Positions 54,301 to 61,425 of a DNA stretch of 64,000 bases are shown piece by piece. The translations under genes and the position numbers were made by a program. The notes under the pieces were generated by a model that made no database searches, had not been told where the DNA came from, and was given only the letters and a program-made list of their open reading frames with translations. Source of the stretch: Amyelois transitella (lineage: Eukaryota; Arthropoda; Insecta; Lepidoptera; Pyralidae); assembly GCF_032362555.1 (NCBI RefSeq), contig NC_083508.1:12863001-12927000 (forward strand), read 5' to 3'. The stretch's first letter is position 1, and each line of letters begins with the position of its first letter.

Positions 54301-56513
54301 ACTCTTCATGCAAGCTCGGCGGTTAAAAAAGTTAAATTAATAATTATTCATGTAAAAAATATACATACTAATACACATTTTATCACGTCTTAATACTTTA
54401 TGGGATTAAATAATGAAATTAAATTGTAGACTTACTTATATGGCAACACTTCAGTATCGTGCCGATTTTCTTTCTCGCGCGATTAACAGCTCATTCTGTC
54501 GCTGAGGCGGTATTGTCACTTTATTTGCATTTGCTAAATATAGGGGAAAATAATCTTAAATTCAGATTTTATTACTAATTTTTTTTTAATCAATCCTGTC
54601 TTTCTTAGGTACTTTTTAATATTCCCTTTTCTTACTGGACAGGGTTTTTGTTGCACATACATAAGTAGTATATAATTTTAGTGACACTAGTATTTAACTA
54701 GTCAACCGAGACAATAGCCGTTGAGCTGCGCACGAGTGAAAGGTATAGTGATTCTTAGAACCGTCGCCGGCCAGTGTCACATGCCAATGTTTGAACAGCC
54801 ATCCATCATGTTATCATGTACCGTACAGTACGATAAAACAGATTTAGCTGTCTGCGATTTGAGCTTTTCGTTCGAGGTCAGAACTGGTCATTACGTTCAT
54901 TTTATTTTACGTCATAGACATTTATTTAGTCGCCTTTTACTTTTATACGAAGGGATATAAAACAAGGATCTGACATACCTATCAACGCAAACTATTGAGG
55001 GGATTTCAGTTATTTTATACTAGTTTTAACGTGTAGCTTCGCCCAGCGTATTCGGAGTCACCTACAAAAGAATTAAGGTTTTTCCCAAAACCCACGGGAA
55101 TTATATTCTTACCCCGGTATAAAAAGTTCCTTATGTCTTTCCCCAGAATCATAATTTTCAAAAAGTAACGCGTGAAGAGACAACAAACAACCAAATAAAC
55201 TTACTTTCGCACAGATACATACTCGTATTAGACCTGTTATAATTCGAAAAATTATGTTTACAAATTTGAGCGAGCATAGAGTTAAACATGATTTATCAGT
55301 TGACAATAACACAACACTCTAAATAAGTCTCATTTAATACTCGTTTGTCACTACCAGTGCCCAGCTACTATACCACTAGGACTTTCTTTATTGCACACCG
55401 TAGCATAATTAATATAATTTGGATATCATAAACACATCATTGATTTATAAAATATTATGTAAAGTTTGGCTGCGTGCTTTTAATTAGAATGTTTGAGTTA
55501 TTGTTGATTAGGTAAATTATTACCTTTAAAAACATGGTTACAAATACGACGAGTTAATTCCATTTTGTATACCTGGTTATCGAACAAGAAAAAAAAACCA
55601 TGTTCGCATCTGTTTTTCAAAGCTAGTGTATGTATTTTTATCTTTACCTTCAATGTTTTACCTTGTCATCGCGTCAATTTCCACTCAACGGATGTCTCGT
55701 CTCGATTATTCATGATTGCGATTGGCAAAGAGTGTGTATCAGCTTTCACACGGAAGGCAACAATGCGATGGGCGCCGATTATCCTATTCGGGTCGTCCGA
55801 TTGGAAAATAAGCTACTGGCAGTTTGACGGATGGCTGTGGCACGGATCCCTCGCTGGTCGGCTCATCTTATTGAAATGGATGGGTTTCCGACGCGGCCAC
55901 TTTCACGAATTTGAAATGACAGGGGGCAGTTAGACCTAATTGAATTTTTCTTTTAGGTATATGTACTTAGTATGTATATGGTGAACGTGACTTTTGAGTC
56001 CTGATATTATTAATGATATTAATGATACATACATATAATCACGTCTATATCCCTTGCGGGGTAGGCAGAGCCAACAGTCTTGTAAAGACTGATAGGCTAC
56101 GTTCAGCTATTTGGCTTTAAGATAGAATTATTATTAATGATGTGTTTGGTTTAATCTAAGTATGTTAAACTTTAAAATTTGTGAGATAATTTGGATGTTT
56201 GGTTGCCTCAAATATGTATATTGGCAGATAGGATAATTTTTATGCCAATTTGAACTAGGTTTTCAATAAATCAAACAATACTAATTTACAAAAAAAAATT
56301 GAGAAATAATAAAGAACTAGACAGGAATCCAGTGTCTAACCAAAAATGGAAAAAGCAGGCAATAAGCGACCTAATTGTTTAGGTACAAATATATCCTATA
56401 TACGATTGATTATGAGCAAGCTAACTGATGTTCCGTTTGTTCCAGGCGTAGTGGCGCTATGTGGCGCGCCGGCTTCTTGGCTCTGAGTGGACTGTTAGCC
56501 GCTGCCTTAGCTG
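28371..56513 (+). CDS. Secreted or membrane protein, N-terminal signal peptide, 28-kb first intron; partial
   Basis: Joining 28371-28378 to 56446-56513 gives an open frame beginning MYRRSGAMWRAGFLALSGLL and continuing AAALAG. This is a textbook signal peptide: basic n-region, a hydrophobic core of about 15 residues, and small residues (ALA) before the likely cleavage site. If translation instead starts at the ATG at 56459, the peptide is MWRAGFLALSG and onward, still a good signal peptide. Both splice sites are strong (CAG|GTGAGT; TTTGTTCCAG at the acceptor; CTG|GTAAGTG after the exon), and the exon ends in phase 1. No mature-protein domain is visible, so the product cannot be named. The link between the two exons is inferred from frame and site strength, not from homology. 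Confidence 0.55.
28600..29934. other. AT-rich intronic stretch
   Basis: No repeat family, RNA gene or coding exon recognised. Confidence 0.5.
29935..30074 (+). repeat. R-C copy
   Basis: TCAAAACTTTTATTCATTAT, CACAATATTGGTTGTCGTAA, AAGTTTACTGCCGCTTCTTA. Confidence 0.8.
30575..30660 (+). repeat. R-A, degenerate
   Basis: TATCTGAATCTCAGTTCCTT, AGCTGAACGTGGAGTC and CAATTGACTATTCC follow the R-A order. Confidence 0.5.
30802..31073 (+). repeat. R-A, full length
   Basis: GTGCCGTATTGTTCCCGGCA to ATAGACGTGACCATATCT and a (TATG)n tail. Confidence 0.88.
31074..33296. other. Intronic stretch with two GC-rich patches
   Basis: 31540-31670 and 33000-33130 are CpG-rich; the second carries an X-box-like and an NRF1-like motif. 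Otherwise no recognisable features. Confidence 0.45.
33051..33112. promoter_or_regulatory. X-box-like plus NRF1/EWG-like motif cluster
   Basis: GTCTCCTAGCAAC (33051-33063) fits the RFX X-box half-site pattern; TGCGCATTACGCGTGCGCG (33094-33112) has two GCGC(A/G) half-sites like NRF1. Possible internal promoter or enhancer. Confidence 0.3.
33297..33475 (+). repeat. R-B, near full length
   Basis: AAGGACGTCCTGGTAAAGGG start, GTACCCGAAACCGCTGAGCT, GAATGTGGATGAAGCGAAGG, CTACCCCTCCAGGAAAGAGG, (TATG)n tail. Confidence 0.9.
33511..33644 (-). repeat. R-E-like tail
   Basis: Minus-strand order: ATACTAGCGACCCGCCCCGG through to GATTAGCGCATAAATGCAG. Confidence 0.6.
33645..36796. other. Intronic AT-rich stretch
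   Basis: (CA)n near 33848-33861 and an inverted repeat at 35337-35373. The ORF at 35597-35881 shows no domain. Confidence 0.45.
35337..35373. repeat. Inverted repeat
   Basis: CTTTTGCATTTAT at 35337 is mirrored by ATAAATGCAAAAG at 35361. Confidence 0.6.
36798..36960 (+). repeat. R-E-like tail
   Basis: ACTAGTGACCCGCCCGGAGT, AGGAACAAAATCCGTCCACA; an inverted counterpart of the 33511 copy. Confidence 0.6.
36961..37720. other. Intronic stretch with one R-A fragment
   Basis: R-A-like end at 37540-37595 (TTTTCAAAACTGTTGGCTCT). Nothing else recognised. Confidence 0.4.
37722..37798. repeat. M1 MITE, deletion derivative
   Basis: TAGCGGGAGCGATGATTCGG and CTCGACCGCCACCAAAG join directly to TCTACGCCACTCGCCACAA, which in the 45-kb copy lies about 200 bp away. 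Confidence 0.75.
38560..38650. repeat. M2 MITE
   Basis: CACGCGCGACGCCGTTTTTA, TCGCGCGCAAAATATTC, TTTCGCTTTTTATTACTA. Confidence 0.7.
38651..39236. other. Intronic stretch, no named family
   Basis: 38860-39230 ends in TCTAAATAAATAAATAAATA and carries CCCTCACAGGGATAAGTCCG, CCTTGTGGCATTAAGTCC and GTACATTTTACGTGC, resembling a LINE 3' end, but no coding frame is visible. Confidence 0.4.
39237..39491 (-). repeat. R-E copy, second subtype
   Basis: Minus-strand order: CTAGCTTTGCCGGCGACTTC, ATTATTGAAGCACTCAAGGA, GTTTGAACAAAC-type end. It matches 51685 and 63762. Confidence 0.75.
40020..40085 (+). repeat. SINE-1 tail fragment
   Basis: TCTCGAACTTACTTCGAGGC, TAACTCAATCTGTATAATTT, GACCCGTATATATC. Confidence 0.7.
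40335..40440 (+). repeat. Decayed tRNA-headed element
   Basis: GCGACGGTGGTTGAGTGGTT has an A-box-like TGGTTGAGTGG; the B box has decayed to AGATTCAAATTC. Distinct from SINE-1 and SINE-2. Confidence 0.45.
41033..41287 (+). repeat. R-A, full length
   Basis: GCCGTGTGGTTCCCGGCACC to GGGATATAGACGTGACCATA; it is close to the family consensus. Confidence 0.9.
41424..41560 (+). repeat. R-D copy
   Basis: ATAGAATAGAATTATTTCCA, AATTGGATACAATGTATC, TGTGTAGAAGAAGCGGCGGA. Confidence 0.8.
41561..42065. other. Intronic stretch with a 90-codon ORF of unknown nature
   Basis: 41639-41911 (+) is open for 90 codons and GC-richer than its surroundings, but the translation shows no family motif and the opposite strand is open too. 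Not called as a gene. Confidence 0.3.
42066..42328 (+). repeat. R-A, full length
   Basis: GTGCCGTGTGGTTCCCGGCA start; ends CATATGTATGTATGTATG. Confidence 0.9.
42625..42765 (+). repeat. R-B copy
   Basis: GAGAGTATCCGAAACCGCCG, GAATGTAGATGAAGCGAAGG, CAAGTGGAAAGATGTAGTTT. Confidence 0.75.
42764..43258 (-). repeat. R-A interrupted by MITE M5
   Basis: R-A sequence (GGAATTGAG-type order, AAGAAGAATCCGAAGTTTAT, CCTTTTCCTTA) stops at 42953 and resumes at 43186 with TAGTCGCATTTTACGA, ending GTTCCAGAAACCACACGACA. The left part is itself a compound of two terminal fragments (42764-42830 and about 42835-42953). Confidence 0.8.
42954..43185. mobile_element. M5: Tc1-type MITE with TA duplication
   Basis: 232 bp. 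The ends are CGGTGAACTCGGGTAAC and, inverted, CAGTCGATCCGGGTAAC; pairing continues to GGTAACATT and CCACG. TA flanks both sides (42952-42953, 43186-43187). There is no ORF. Confidence 0.85.
43685..43782 (-). repeat. R-C fragment
   Basis: GATTCATTTGACGTCAACCA, ATTAAGCGATATGAAGTATC, CTATAATAATGAATAAAAAT. Confidence 0.8.
43785..43890 (-). repeat. R-B fragment, diverged
   Basis: CCACTTGCTACGATCC, CTTCCTCCACACTGATTATT and CATGCATATTCG follow R-B order. Confidence 0.5.
44045..44297 (-). repeat. R-A, near full length
   Basis: ATAAAGTCACGTCTATATCC, TTGCGGGGCAAACAGAGCC, ending GTGCCGGGAACCACACGGCA. Confidence 0.88.
44970..45389. repeat. M1 MITE, most complete copy
   Basis: Left arm CGGAGGTTGTATAAATGCTC is mirrored by GAGCTATATATACAACCTCC on the right; ATATCGCGATTTAG faces AGACGCGATTTC. 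An inner palindromic block has GTGGCGAAAACTCTACGCCA and CTCGCCACAAC. The right outer end TAGCGGGAGCGATGATTCGG (inverted) is present; the left outer ~100 bp are missing. Confidence 0.8.
45390..46980. other. Intronic stretch, mostly unrecognised
   Basis: 45391-45425 resembles an R-C start. 46240-46450 is a GC-richer unique block. 46770-46810 has a B-box-like GGGTTCAAGTC on the minus strand. No gene. Confidence 0.4.
46981..47238 (-). repeat. R-A, full length
   Basis: CATACATACATATAGTCACG, TATCCCTTGCGGGGTAGACA, ending GGAAACCACACGGCA. Confidence 0.9.
47285..47395 (-). repeat. R-A terminal fragment
   Basis: CATACATATAATCACATCTT, AAAAGACTGAAAGGCC, CAATGATGGAATTAAG. Confidence 0.7.
47979..48122 (+). 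repeat. R-A 3' half
   Basis: GGCGATGGTCTAGCAACCTG, GACTGTTGGCTCTGTCCACC, (TATG)n-like tail. Confidence 0.8.
48693..48774 (+). tRNA. tRNA-Ser(UGA)
   Basis: Identical over 82 nt to the copy at 15648, with intact anticodon stem TTGGA/TCCAA and anticodon TGA; TTTTT lies about 12 nt downstream. It sits inside the proposed 28-kb intron in the same orientation. Confidence 0.93.
49118..49215 (+). repeat. SINE-2 body fragment
   Basis: TTACGGTGAGGGAAAACACC, GCTGCACATTCAGGCACATG, AGGTAGCGGAGGTCAAGAG. Confidence 0.7.
49311..49359. repeat. Perfect 19-bp inverted repeat, 11-nt loop
   Basis: AAAATATAGTTTTTCTCAG at 49311-49329 is mirrored by CTGAGAAAAACTATATTTT at 49341-49359. Confidence 0.85.
49441..49540. 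promoter_or_regulatory. AP-1, STAT and kappaB-like site cluster
   Basis: TGAGTCA at 49441, palindrome TTCCCGGGAA at 49495 and GGGAATTCTT at 49521, the last fitting the insect GGGRAYYYYY pattern, all within 100 bp of non-repeat DNA. Confidence 0.3.
50375..50656 (+). repeat. R-A, full length, with internal slippage
   Basis: GTGCCGTGTGGTTCCCGGCA start. Around 50446-50472 AAGGCTA is repeated several times where other copies have AAGGCGACTAAGG. (TATG)n tail. Confidence 0.9.
51101..51312 (-). repeat. R-E copy
   Basis: Inverted: CTAGAGGCCACCCGCGACTT to TTAATAATAATAGTAGGAT. Confidence 0.85.
51314..51351. repeat. (TA)n microsatellite
   Basis: About 19 TA units directly abutting the R-E end. Confidence 0.95.
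51685..51953 (+). repeat. R-E, second subtype, full tail
   Basis: ACTAGCTGTGCCCGCGACTT, CATCATTGAAGCGCTCAAGG, GTTGCAGCGTGATGTTATAT, GGATTAGCGCGTTCAAACAA, ending ATAATATTAGTATAGAT. Confidence 0.85.
51954..52538. other. Intronic AT-rich stretch, no feature recognised
   Basis: No repeat, RNA gene or exon seen. Confidence 0.5.
52539..52799 (-). repeat. R-A, full length
   Basis: CATACATACATATAGTCACG to ACCACACGGCA; close to consensus. Confidence 0.9.
52880..53030 (+). repeat. R-E-like tail, diverged
   Basis: AGTTCCCGTGGGATTA and GAAGTCGCGCGGGCGAAGCT followed by AAAAGCTAGTAT. Confidence 0.5.
53143..53262 (-). repeat. R-A terminal fragment
   Basis: CATACATACATATAGTCACG, CAGCCAACAGTCTTGAAGAG, GACAGGTTGCTAGCCC. 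Confidence 0.75.
53263..54195. other. Intronic stretch with a GC-rich island
   Basis: 53470-53620 is CpG-rich (CCAGCGGCGAGGCGCCGGCG) and non-repetitive. Nothing else recognised. Confidence 0.4.
54196..54330 (-). repeat. R-B copy
   Basis: CACGCCTCTTTCCCGGAGGG, GCCACGATCTCTGCATACTT, CTTCATGCAAGCTCGGCGG. Confidence 0.85.
55019..55215 (+). repeat. R-E-like tail, diverged
   Basis: ACTAGTTTTAACGTGTAGCT, AACCCACGGGAATTATATTC, CTTACTTTCGCACAGATAC. Confidence 0.6.
55216..56026. other. Intronic stretch with a 122-codon ORF of unknown nature
   Basis: 55565-55933 (+) is open and overlaps a second open frame, but shows no family motif, signal peptide or splice structure. Not called as a gene. Confidence 0.3.
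56027..56133 (-). repeat. R-A terminal fragment
   Basis: CATACATATAATCACGTCTA, TTGCGGGGTAGGCAGAGCC, GCTATTTGGCTTTAAGATAG. Confidence 0.8.
56446..56513 (+). CDS. Signal-peptide exon
   Basis: The acceptor CCGTTTGTTCCAG is followed by GCGTAGTGGCGCT, ATG at 56459, then codons for WRAGFLALSGLLAAALA and one base before GTAAGTG. It stands out as a GC-rich coding island in AT-rich surroundings. Confidence 0.7.
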
Positions 56514-57205
56514 GTAAGTGCAGTTTTAGATCCCAGATAGAGGTGGAACTGCAGAGTAGAGAAAGTAATTGAGATACAGAACATATTATATTTACAATGA
56601 GAGGACATTGACTTCTCTCAATCTACAGTTTTTCTTCGGCACTATACTCAGAGTATTATGTATTTTACTAAGTCATCTGCTGCAAATTGTATAATATACT
56701 ATATTTAGTGTTATTTATTTCATCCATTTTCGCGGCTCCACAGTGCACCCTCCGCTTTTGCTAAATTAACAACAAAAAATATCATATTACCGGTAGCGTA
56801 TAAAAATTCTGTGAAAGAATGATTCACCGACCCTAAAGCCTATAAAATTCGAGAGGCTGCTTGTGACGTCACAGTTGGCTACGAACTGAGCGGGTTTTCC
56901 GGACAAACGGACAGACTTCTGCATCATAATGTGAATATTATAATCTGTGGTTTTTAGGGAAAACCCGGCGGGAAAATGATGGCATCTCATTATTGTGGTC
57001 ACAGTTTTTAGGAAAAGAAAAAAAATAGTTTGACGTTAGTGCAATTTTGTATCATAAAAGCGTGTTTATAATTTTATATGAATTAAATTTGCTAAGTTTA
57101 CTGGTAATTTTAAATAATTTACTTATTTCTGAAGAACAAAAATGTATATTTTATTTAATTTAAGAGTGCAGTAAATGACCTCTGCTATCAAAATCTGTTT
57201 ATTAT
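56514..57205. other. Downstream intron, no feature recognised
   Basis: AT-rich. The ORF 56787-57002 (-) has no recognisable domain. Confidence 0.45.
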
Positions 57206-57375
57206 ACATACATACATAAAATCACGCCTCTTTCCGGAGGGGTATTCAGAGACTACCTCTTTCCACTTGCCACGATCTCTGCATACTTCCTTCGTTTCAT
57301 CCACATTTATAACTCTCTTCATGTAAGCTCGGCGGTTTCGGGTACTTTTGACCTGACCCTTTACCAGGACGTAAA
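57206..57375 (-). repeat. R-B, near full length
   Basis: CATACATACATAAAATCACG, CTCTTTCCGGAGGGGTATTC, GGTTTCGGGTACTTTTGACC, TTTACCAGGACGT. Confidence 0.88.
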
Positions 57376-57496
57376 ATCAGTTTATTGGCGCGTAATAAAA
57401 TTAAATATACTGTAGTGTGTGTACCTATAGGATTGAACACCTTTTATCGATTGAATTACCTGCTCTTGTTTACTTATATTTTGGTTTCGCCTCAAG

Positions 57497-57640
57497 AATA
57501 GAATATGATTTTATTTTTAAAATTGGATACAACATTTAAGTGATGTGGATATTAGATTTAAGTGATGTGACGTCAATAAGTGATACCTTGTATCCAATTT
57601 CGAAAATAAATCTATTCTATTCTATTCTATCTTTTCCCTG
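57497..57640. repeat. Two R-D copies in inverted orientation
   Basis: AGAATAGAATATGATTTTAT and AATTGGATACAA at the left are mirrored by TTGTATCCAATTTCGAAAAT and CTATTCTATTCTATTCTAT at the right, with TTTAAGTGATGTG duplicated between. Confidence 0.75.
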
Positions 57641-58075
57641 TTACCAGTTGCACCTCCCGCTTATACACTTCGCTGTGGGGTTTGCTAAAGATTATTAAAG
57701 ACTCGAGATAGCTCAAGACTAAAATAAATGTATTTTTAATTCATCCTCATTATGTATTTATGTGACTCATTCGGAATTTTTGTTTAAAAGTTGTTACGTT
57801 TTATTTTAAATTCGTTTGTTGCATTTTAATGTTTTTGCATATTGCAGATTTGTTTAAATACCATGAGCTAATAGAAACATCTCAAACCTTTACCTATAAA
57901 TTTGCGTGACTGAGACAAAATACGGGGTGTTTACAAAAGCCTACATATTATGAGTTAGATCAATGGCGTGGTAGATAACAAACAATAAGATTTAATCTGA
58001 TTACCTTGCTAACATAATAACATCCCTTATCGGGGTATGTGGAGGCAAAAGTCCCGAAGGCTAAACATAACATAA

Positions 58076-58140
58076 CATATAACCACGTCTATATCCTTTG
58101 CGGGGTAGATAGAGCCACTTTTAGCTGTTTGGCTTAATTA
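58076..58140 (-). repeat. R-A terminal fragment
   Basis: ATAACCACGTCTATATCCTT, TGCGGGGTAGATAGAGCCAC. Confidence 0.75.
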
Positions 58141-58400
58141 GTGCAGTGCTTGGGGAGTTTGACCTCGGACTCCAATTACAGTCCATGTATTAATGTGAGA
58201 CCTTCTGCATTATGTTTTATACATAAATTACTAAAAAGTTTACCAATTTTTTTTCGTTGCTTTTTTGTTTTTCTTAATTTGACACTAATTTCAAGAAATT
58301 GTCAATTTTTTCCATTTTAAATCAAAATATTTTTATAAAATATTCATAATTTAAGTAAAATACATTTTAGAAAACATCTTTCATAGACACCAGGTAGTCA

Positions 58401-59226
58401 AAAAAGGGCCGTAGAAGCAAGGAGCAGTCAACAAATGTTACTGTAGTTTCTGAAGATATTGATGTACTAGTTCTATTAACTGCACTAACTCCAAACGACC
58501 GTGAAATTTATTTTCAAAAGCCACCTCGAGGAAATGTTGTACAGAAATTTTTTTCATCAAAAAGCTTAGAAAATACATTACCGAAATGTAAAGAGCATAT
58601 TCTTTTCGTACACGCTTTCACTGGTTGCGATACAACGTCTGCTTTTTTCAATAGAGGCAAAATAAGTTCCTAAAAATTTCGAAAAATGCAAGAGTTTACA
58701 TGGGGCTGCTGAAGTATTTAAAAATGTTGATGCAGATCCTGACAGAATTTTTGAAGCTGGCGTTGCATGTATTTTGGAATTATACAGTGCTCCCAAAAAA
58801 GTCCAAGATTTGAATATATTGAGGTTTAATTCTTTTCTAAAGGGTACAGCCAAAAAAACCGGTGTTCAATTGGCATCTCTTCCACCTACGTCTGATGCAG
58901 CGTTTGAACATTTGAAAAGAGTATATTTACAAGTGCAGATATGGTTAGGTAATAATATTTCTGTTGAAAATTGGGGTTGGAGGTACGTTTCTGATAAACT
59001 TGAACCAATACTGATGAAACAATCGCCAGCTCCAGATAATTTACTTAAAATATTATTTTGTAATTGTAAAAAAGGATGTGGTAATGCTTGCGGATGTCGA
59101 AAAAGTGGTTTATACTGCACTTCAGCGTGTTCACAGTGCAATGGTGACAGTTGTTTTAATGCATCTCCTGTCTTAAAAATAAGTGAAGTAGAAGAAAGTG
59201 ACGAAAACGGAATAATTGAAGTTTAA
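58401..59226 (+). pseudogene. CXC (TSO1-like) cysteine-cluster protein, frameshifted copy
   Basis: The first frame (58401-58673) encodes SEDIDVLVLLTALTP and later HILFVHAFTGCDTTSAFF before stopping at TAA 58671. Homology resumes one base out of step at 58669 (PKNFEKCKSLHGAAEVF) and runs to a stop at 59224-59226. The C-terminus carries a dense cysteine block (about 59058-59150): CNCKKGCGNACGCRKSG then CTSACSQC, resembling one CXC repeat of tesmin/TSO1 DNA-binding proteins. Proteins with this combination occur as many uncharacterised copies in arthropods and cnidarians and may belong to mobile elements. The EDxDVLVLL and GCDTTSA motifs recall the acidic clusters of PIN/FEN-type nucleases; that is inference. 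The 5' end is truncated after a TAG at 58395. Confidence 0.7.
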
Positions 59227-59561
59227 TCATTTTAAGCATGTATGAGAGGCGAACTAAATAATTTTTTTTTATAAACTTTTTTTTTACAATTATTGTTTCA
59301 TACTATTACTCTTTAATATTATATAAAAGAAATGTATTTATAACACGATTTTTACACTACATTACTTAGTTGAGCTCGTAATGTATCATATTATATGCCT
59401 TAATTTATTTATTTTATTATTAAATAAAAAGCAACGATTTTTAATTGGTAAACATTTTAATATACCTTATCAACAATACAATCCAACAGGTTTCATAATA
59501 ATTCGTTGACAGTAATTGGATTCCGAGCTTTTTCAATTCTAGATGCTTAAGGCACTCCACT

Positions 59562-59735
59562 AAATGATAAAATTGAGATTCAAATAGTGACCGGTTGCTA
59601 GCTCATCGCCTAGAAAAGAATCCCAAGTTTAAAAGGGATAGGTCCCTTAGTCGCCTTTTACGACATTTGTGGTAAAGAGATGGAGTGGTCCTATTCTTTC
59701 TTCTATTGCTGCCGGGAACTATACAGTACCCGGGA
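59562..59735 (-). repeat. R-A 5' part
   Basis: ATTGAGATTCAAATAGTGAC, CCTTAGTCGCCTTTTACGAC, GAGATGGAGTGGTCCTATTC, TGCCGGGAACTATACAGTA. Confidence 0.8.
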
Positions 59736-60105
59736 ATCATATGACACCGAAGGCTTTATTTAGCTATATAGCTTAATAACGGAATTAAAGTTTAGAGATC
59801 ATCTTACATATAATATAATTACTACAAGAATCTAAGCCAAACTGCAAGTTTCACTTTCATTAATGTGTTCCGAAACTTGGCATCATTTCAAAAGTAGCTC
59901 AGTAGGCGTTAGCAGGCTAGATGATACACTGTAGATAGAGAGACGGGTATGTCCATATCGATAAGACATTCCATCAGAGTCGAGATGTCAGCCGGTCGGT
60001 GGTGGACGTAACATGGTATGTAGCTAGCGTGCGCATCGAATGTGACATTCTATAATATATTTCTTTTTAAACTTCATGTTCTCCTTTGTCATTGCCAAAT
60101 CTGAC

Positions 60106-60350
60106 GGCCTCTGTGGCGCAGCGGTAGTACGCTTGTCTATGACACCGGAGGTCCCGGATTCGAATCCCGGCCAGGGCATGATGAGAAAAGAACTTTTTCT
60201 GATTGGCCTGGGTCTTGGATGTTTATCTTACTATTATATATAAGTATTTATTATACAATAAAGTATCGTTGAGTTAGTATATCGTAACACAAGTCTCGAA
60301 CTTATTTTGAGGCTAACTCAATCTGTGTAATTTGTCCCGTATATATTTAT
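60106..60350 (+). repeat. SINE-1, full length
   Basis: GGCCTCTGTGGCGCAGCGGT head (A box TGGCGCAGCGG), B box GATTCGAATCC, GGCATGATGAGAAAAGAACT, body, and end CCCGTATATATTTATTTA. Reference copy for this family in the window. Confidence 0.9.
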
Positions 60351-61374
60351 TTAAAAAAAGTAATCGTGTAAAGTTAGTTCGTCTTTTTATTTTAATTTCT
60401 TACTATATTTTTAGTTGAAAGTAATTCAAAGTTTCAAAAGTATAGACGGTAGTGCTCATTTAGTAAAACTAGCAAAATAATAACGGAAATAATTTAGTAT
60501 GCGATATCATACCTATTAGAACTTGATTCTACACGGTATCTTCTGTAGAAATAGGATCAAAGTGAAAAGTGAAATTGGAATGTCAACGCAAGAACAGCTT
60601 AATTGCAGGGTTGCTTTAATTAATACTTCGCTCCGCTCTCAAATTGTTACCTACAATTTGCTGAACAGCCGCGCCAAATTAGTAACACGAACTTTGGACG
60701 TTCTTTTATTTTTGAGTAGTACAAATAGTGCTGCTAATTTTATTATTATTAGACCTTTTGATTTACTTTCTTTGATTCCTTCCTGCATTGACAATTTGAA
60801 ATTAATGTTTTTAGGTTTAGTTAATCTAATGTGACAATATGTTTAGCATGTATCCATGGAGTGTACTTTTAAGACTGGGCCTGATATTTTTGATGGCATA
60901 TGAAGTTACAGGATAAGTTTTGTCAATATTTGATATAGCTATACACTCCACTACTTCCACTTTTGGCGGGAAATAAAGAGATGACGTAGACTGACGAAAA
61001 TGATTATTTAGATTAGCGGTCATCCAGCGTCCAGTGGCAGCTACCTACCATGAAGCGGCCGGCTGAGTCATGCGAGGAATGTTGTTCGGCAAGCCATGCC
61101 CCACCCCCCACCCCCCTTCCCCCCGCCCGCTCGCTAGCGGACACATGGGAATTGCATGCTTATCTACATCTATGTGCCATTTCTGTCAGATCCCATTAGA
61201 GCCTCTCCCAAAGGCTCATCCTCACACATATCACGTTTTTACTCGGACGAGGTAGGCAGAGCCAATAGTCACTAGGCTAGTGGGCCTAATTTACTGAAAT
61301 TCGGAGGCTGTAATAGGGAATGCTTTTTTGTTTAGCAATTGATATATCTTTGCAGGGGTCTATCAATCTATTGT
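60351..61374. other. Intronic stretch, no gene recognised
   Basis: Includes a C-rich run near 61095-61130 (CCCCACCCCCCACCCCCC) and an R-A/R-B-like terminus near 61230-61275 (ACGAGGTAGGCAGAGCC). ORFs have no recognisable domain. Confidence 0.4.
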
Positions 61375-61425
61375 AGATTATGACACATCCAACCGGTTGC
61401 CTGAATGTGCAGATTTTTTCTAGCT
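61375..61425 (-). repeat. SINE-2 fragment
   Basis: CACATCCAACCGGTTGCCTG and AATGTGCAGATTTTTTC mirror the SINE-2 body. Confidence 0.5.

Larger units (their letters stand above)
28379..56445 (+). other. Proposed 28-kb first intron
   Basis: Contains about a dozen R-A copies, several R-B, R-C, R-D and R-E copies, MITEs M1, M2 and M5, and a tRNA-Ser. No other convincing protein exon was found on either strand. Confidence 0.45.

Noticed and set aside
55565..55933. 122-codon ORF
   Set aside because: No family motif; overlaps another open frame and begins in low-complexity lysines.
60106..60178. tRNA-like sequence with good A and B boxes
   Set aside because: It is the head of a full SINE-1; the anticodon arm is not a proper stem and the same body follows in other copies.
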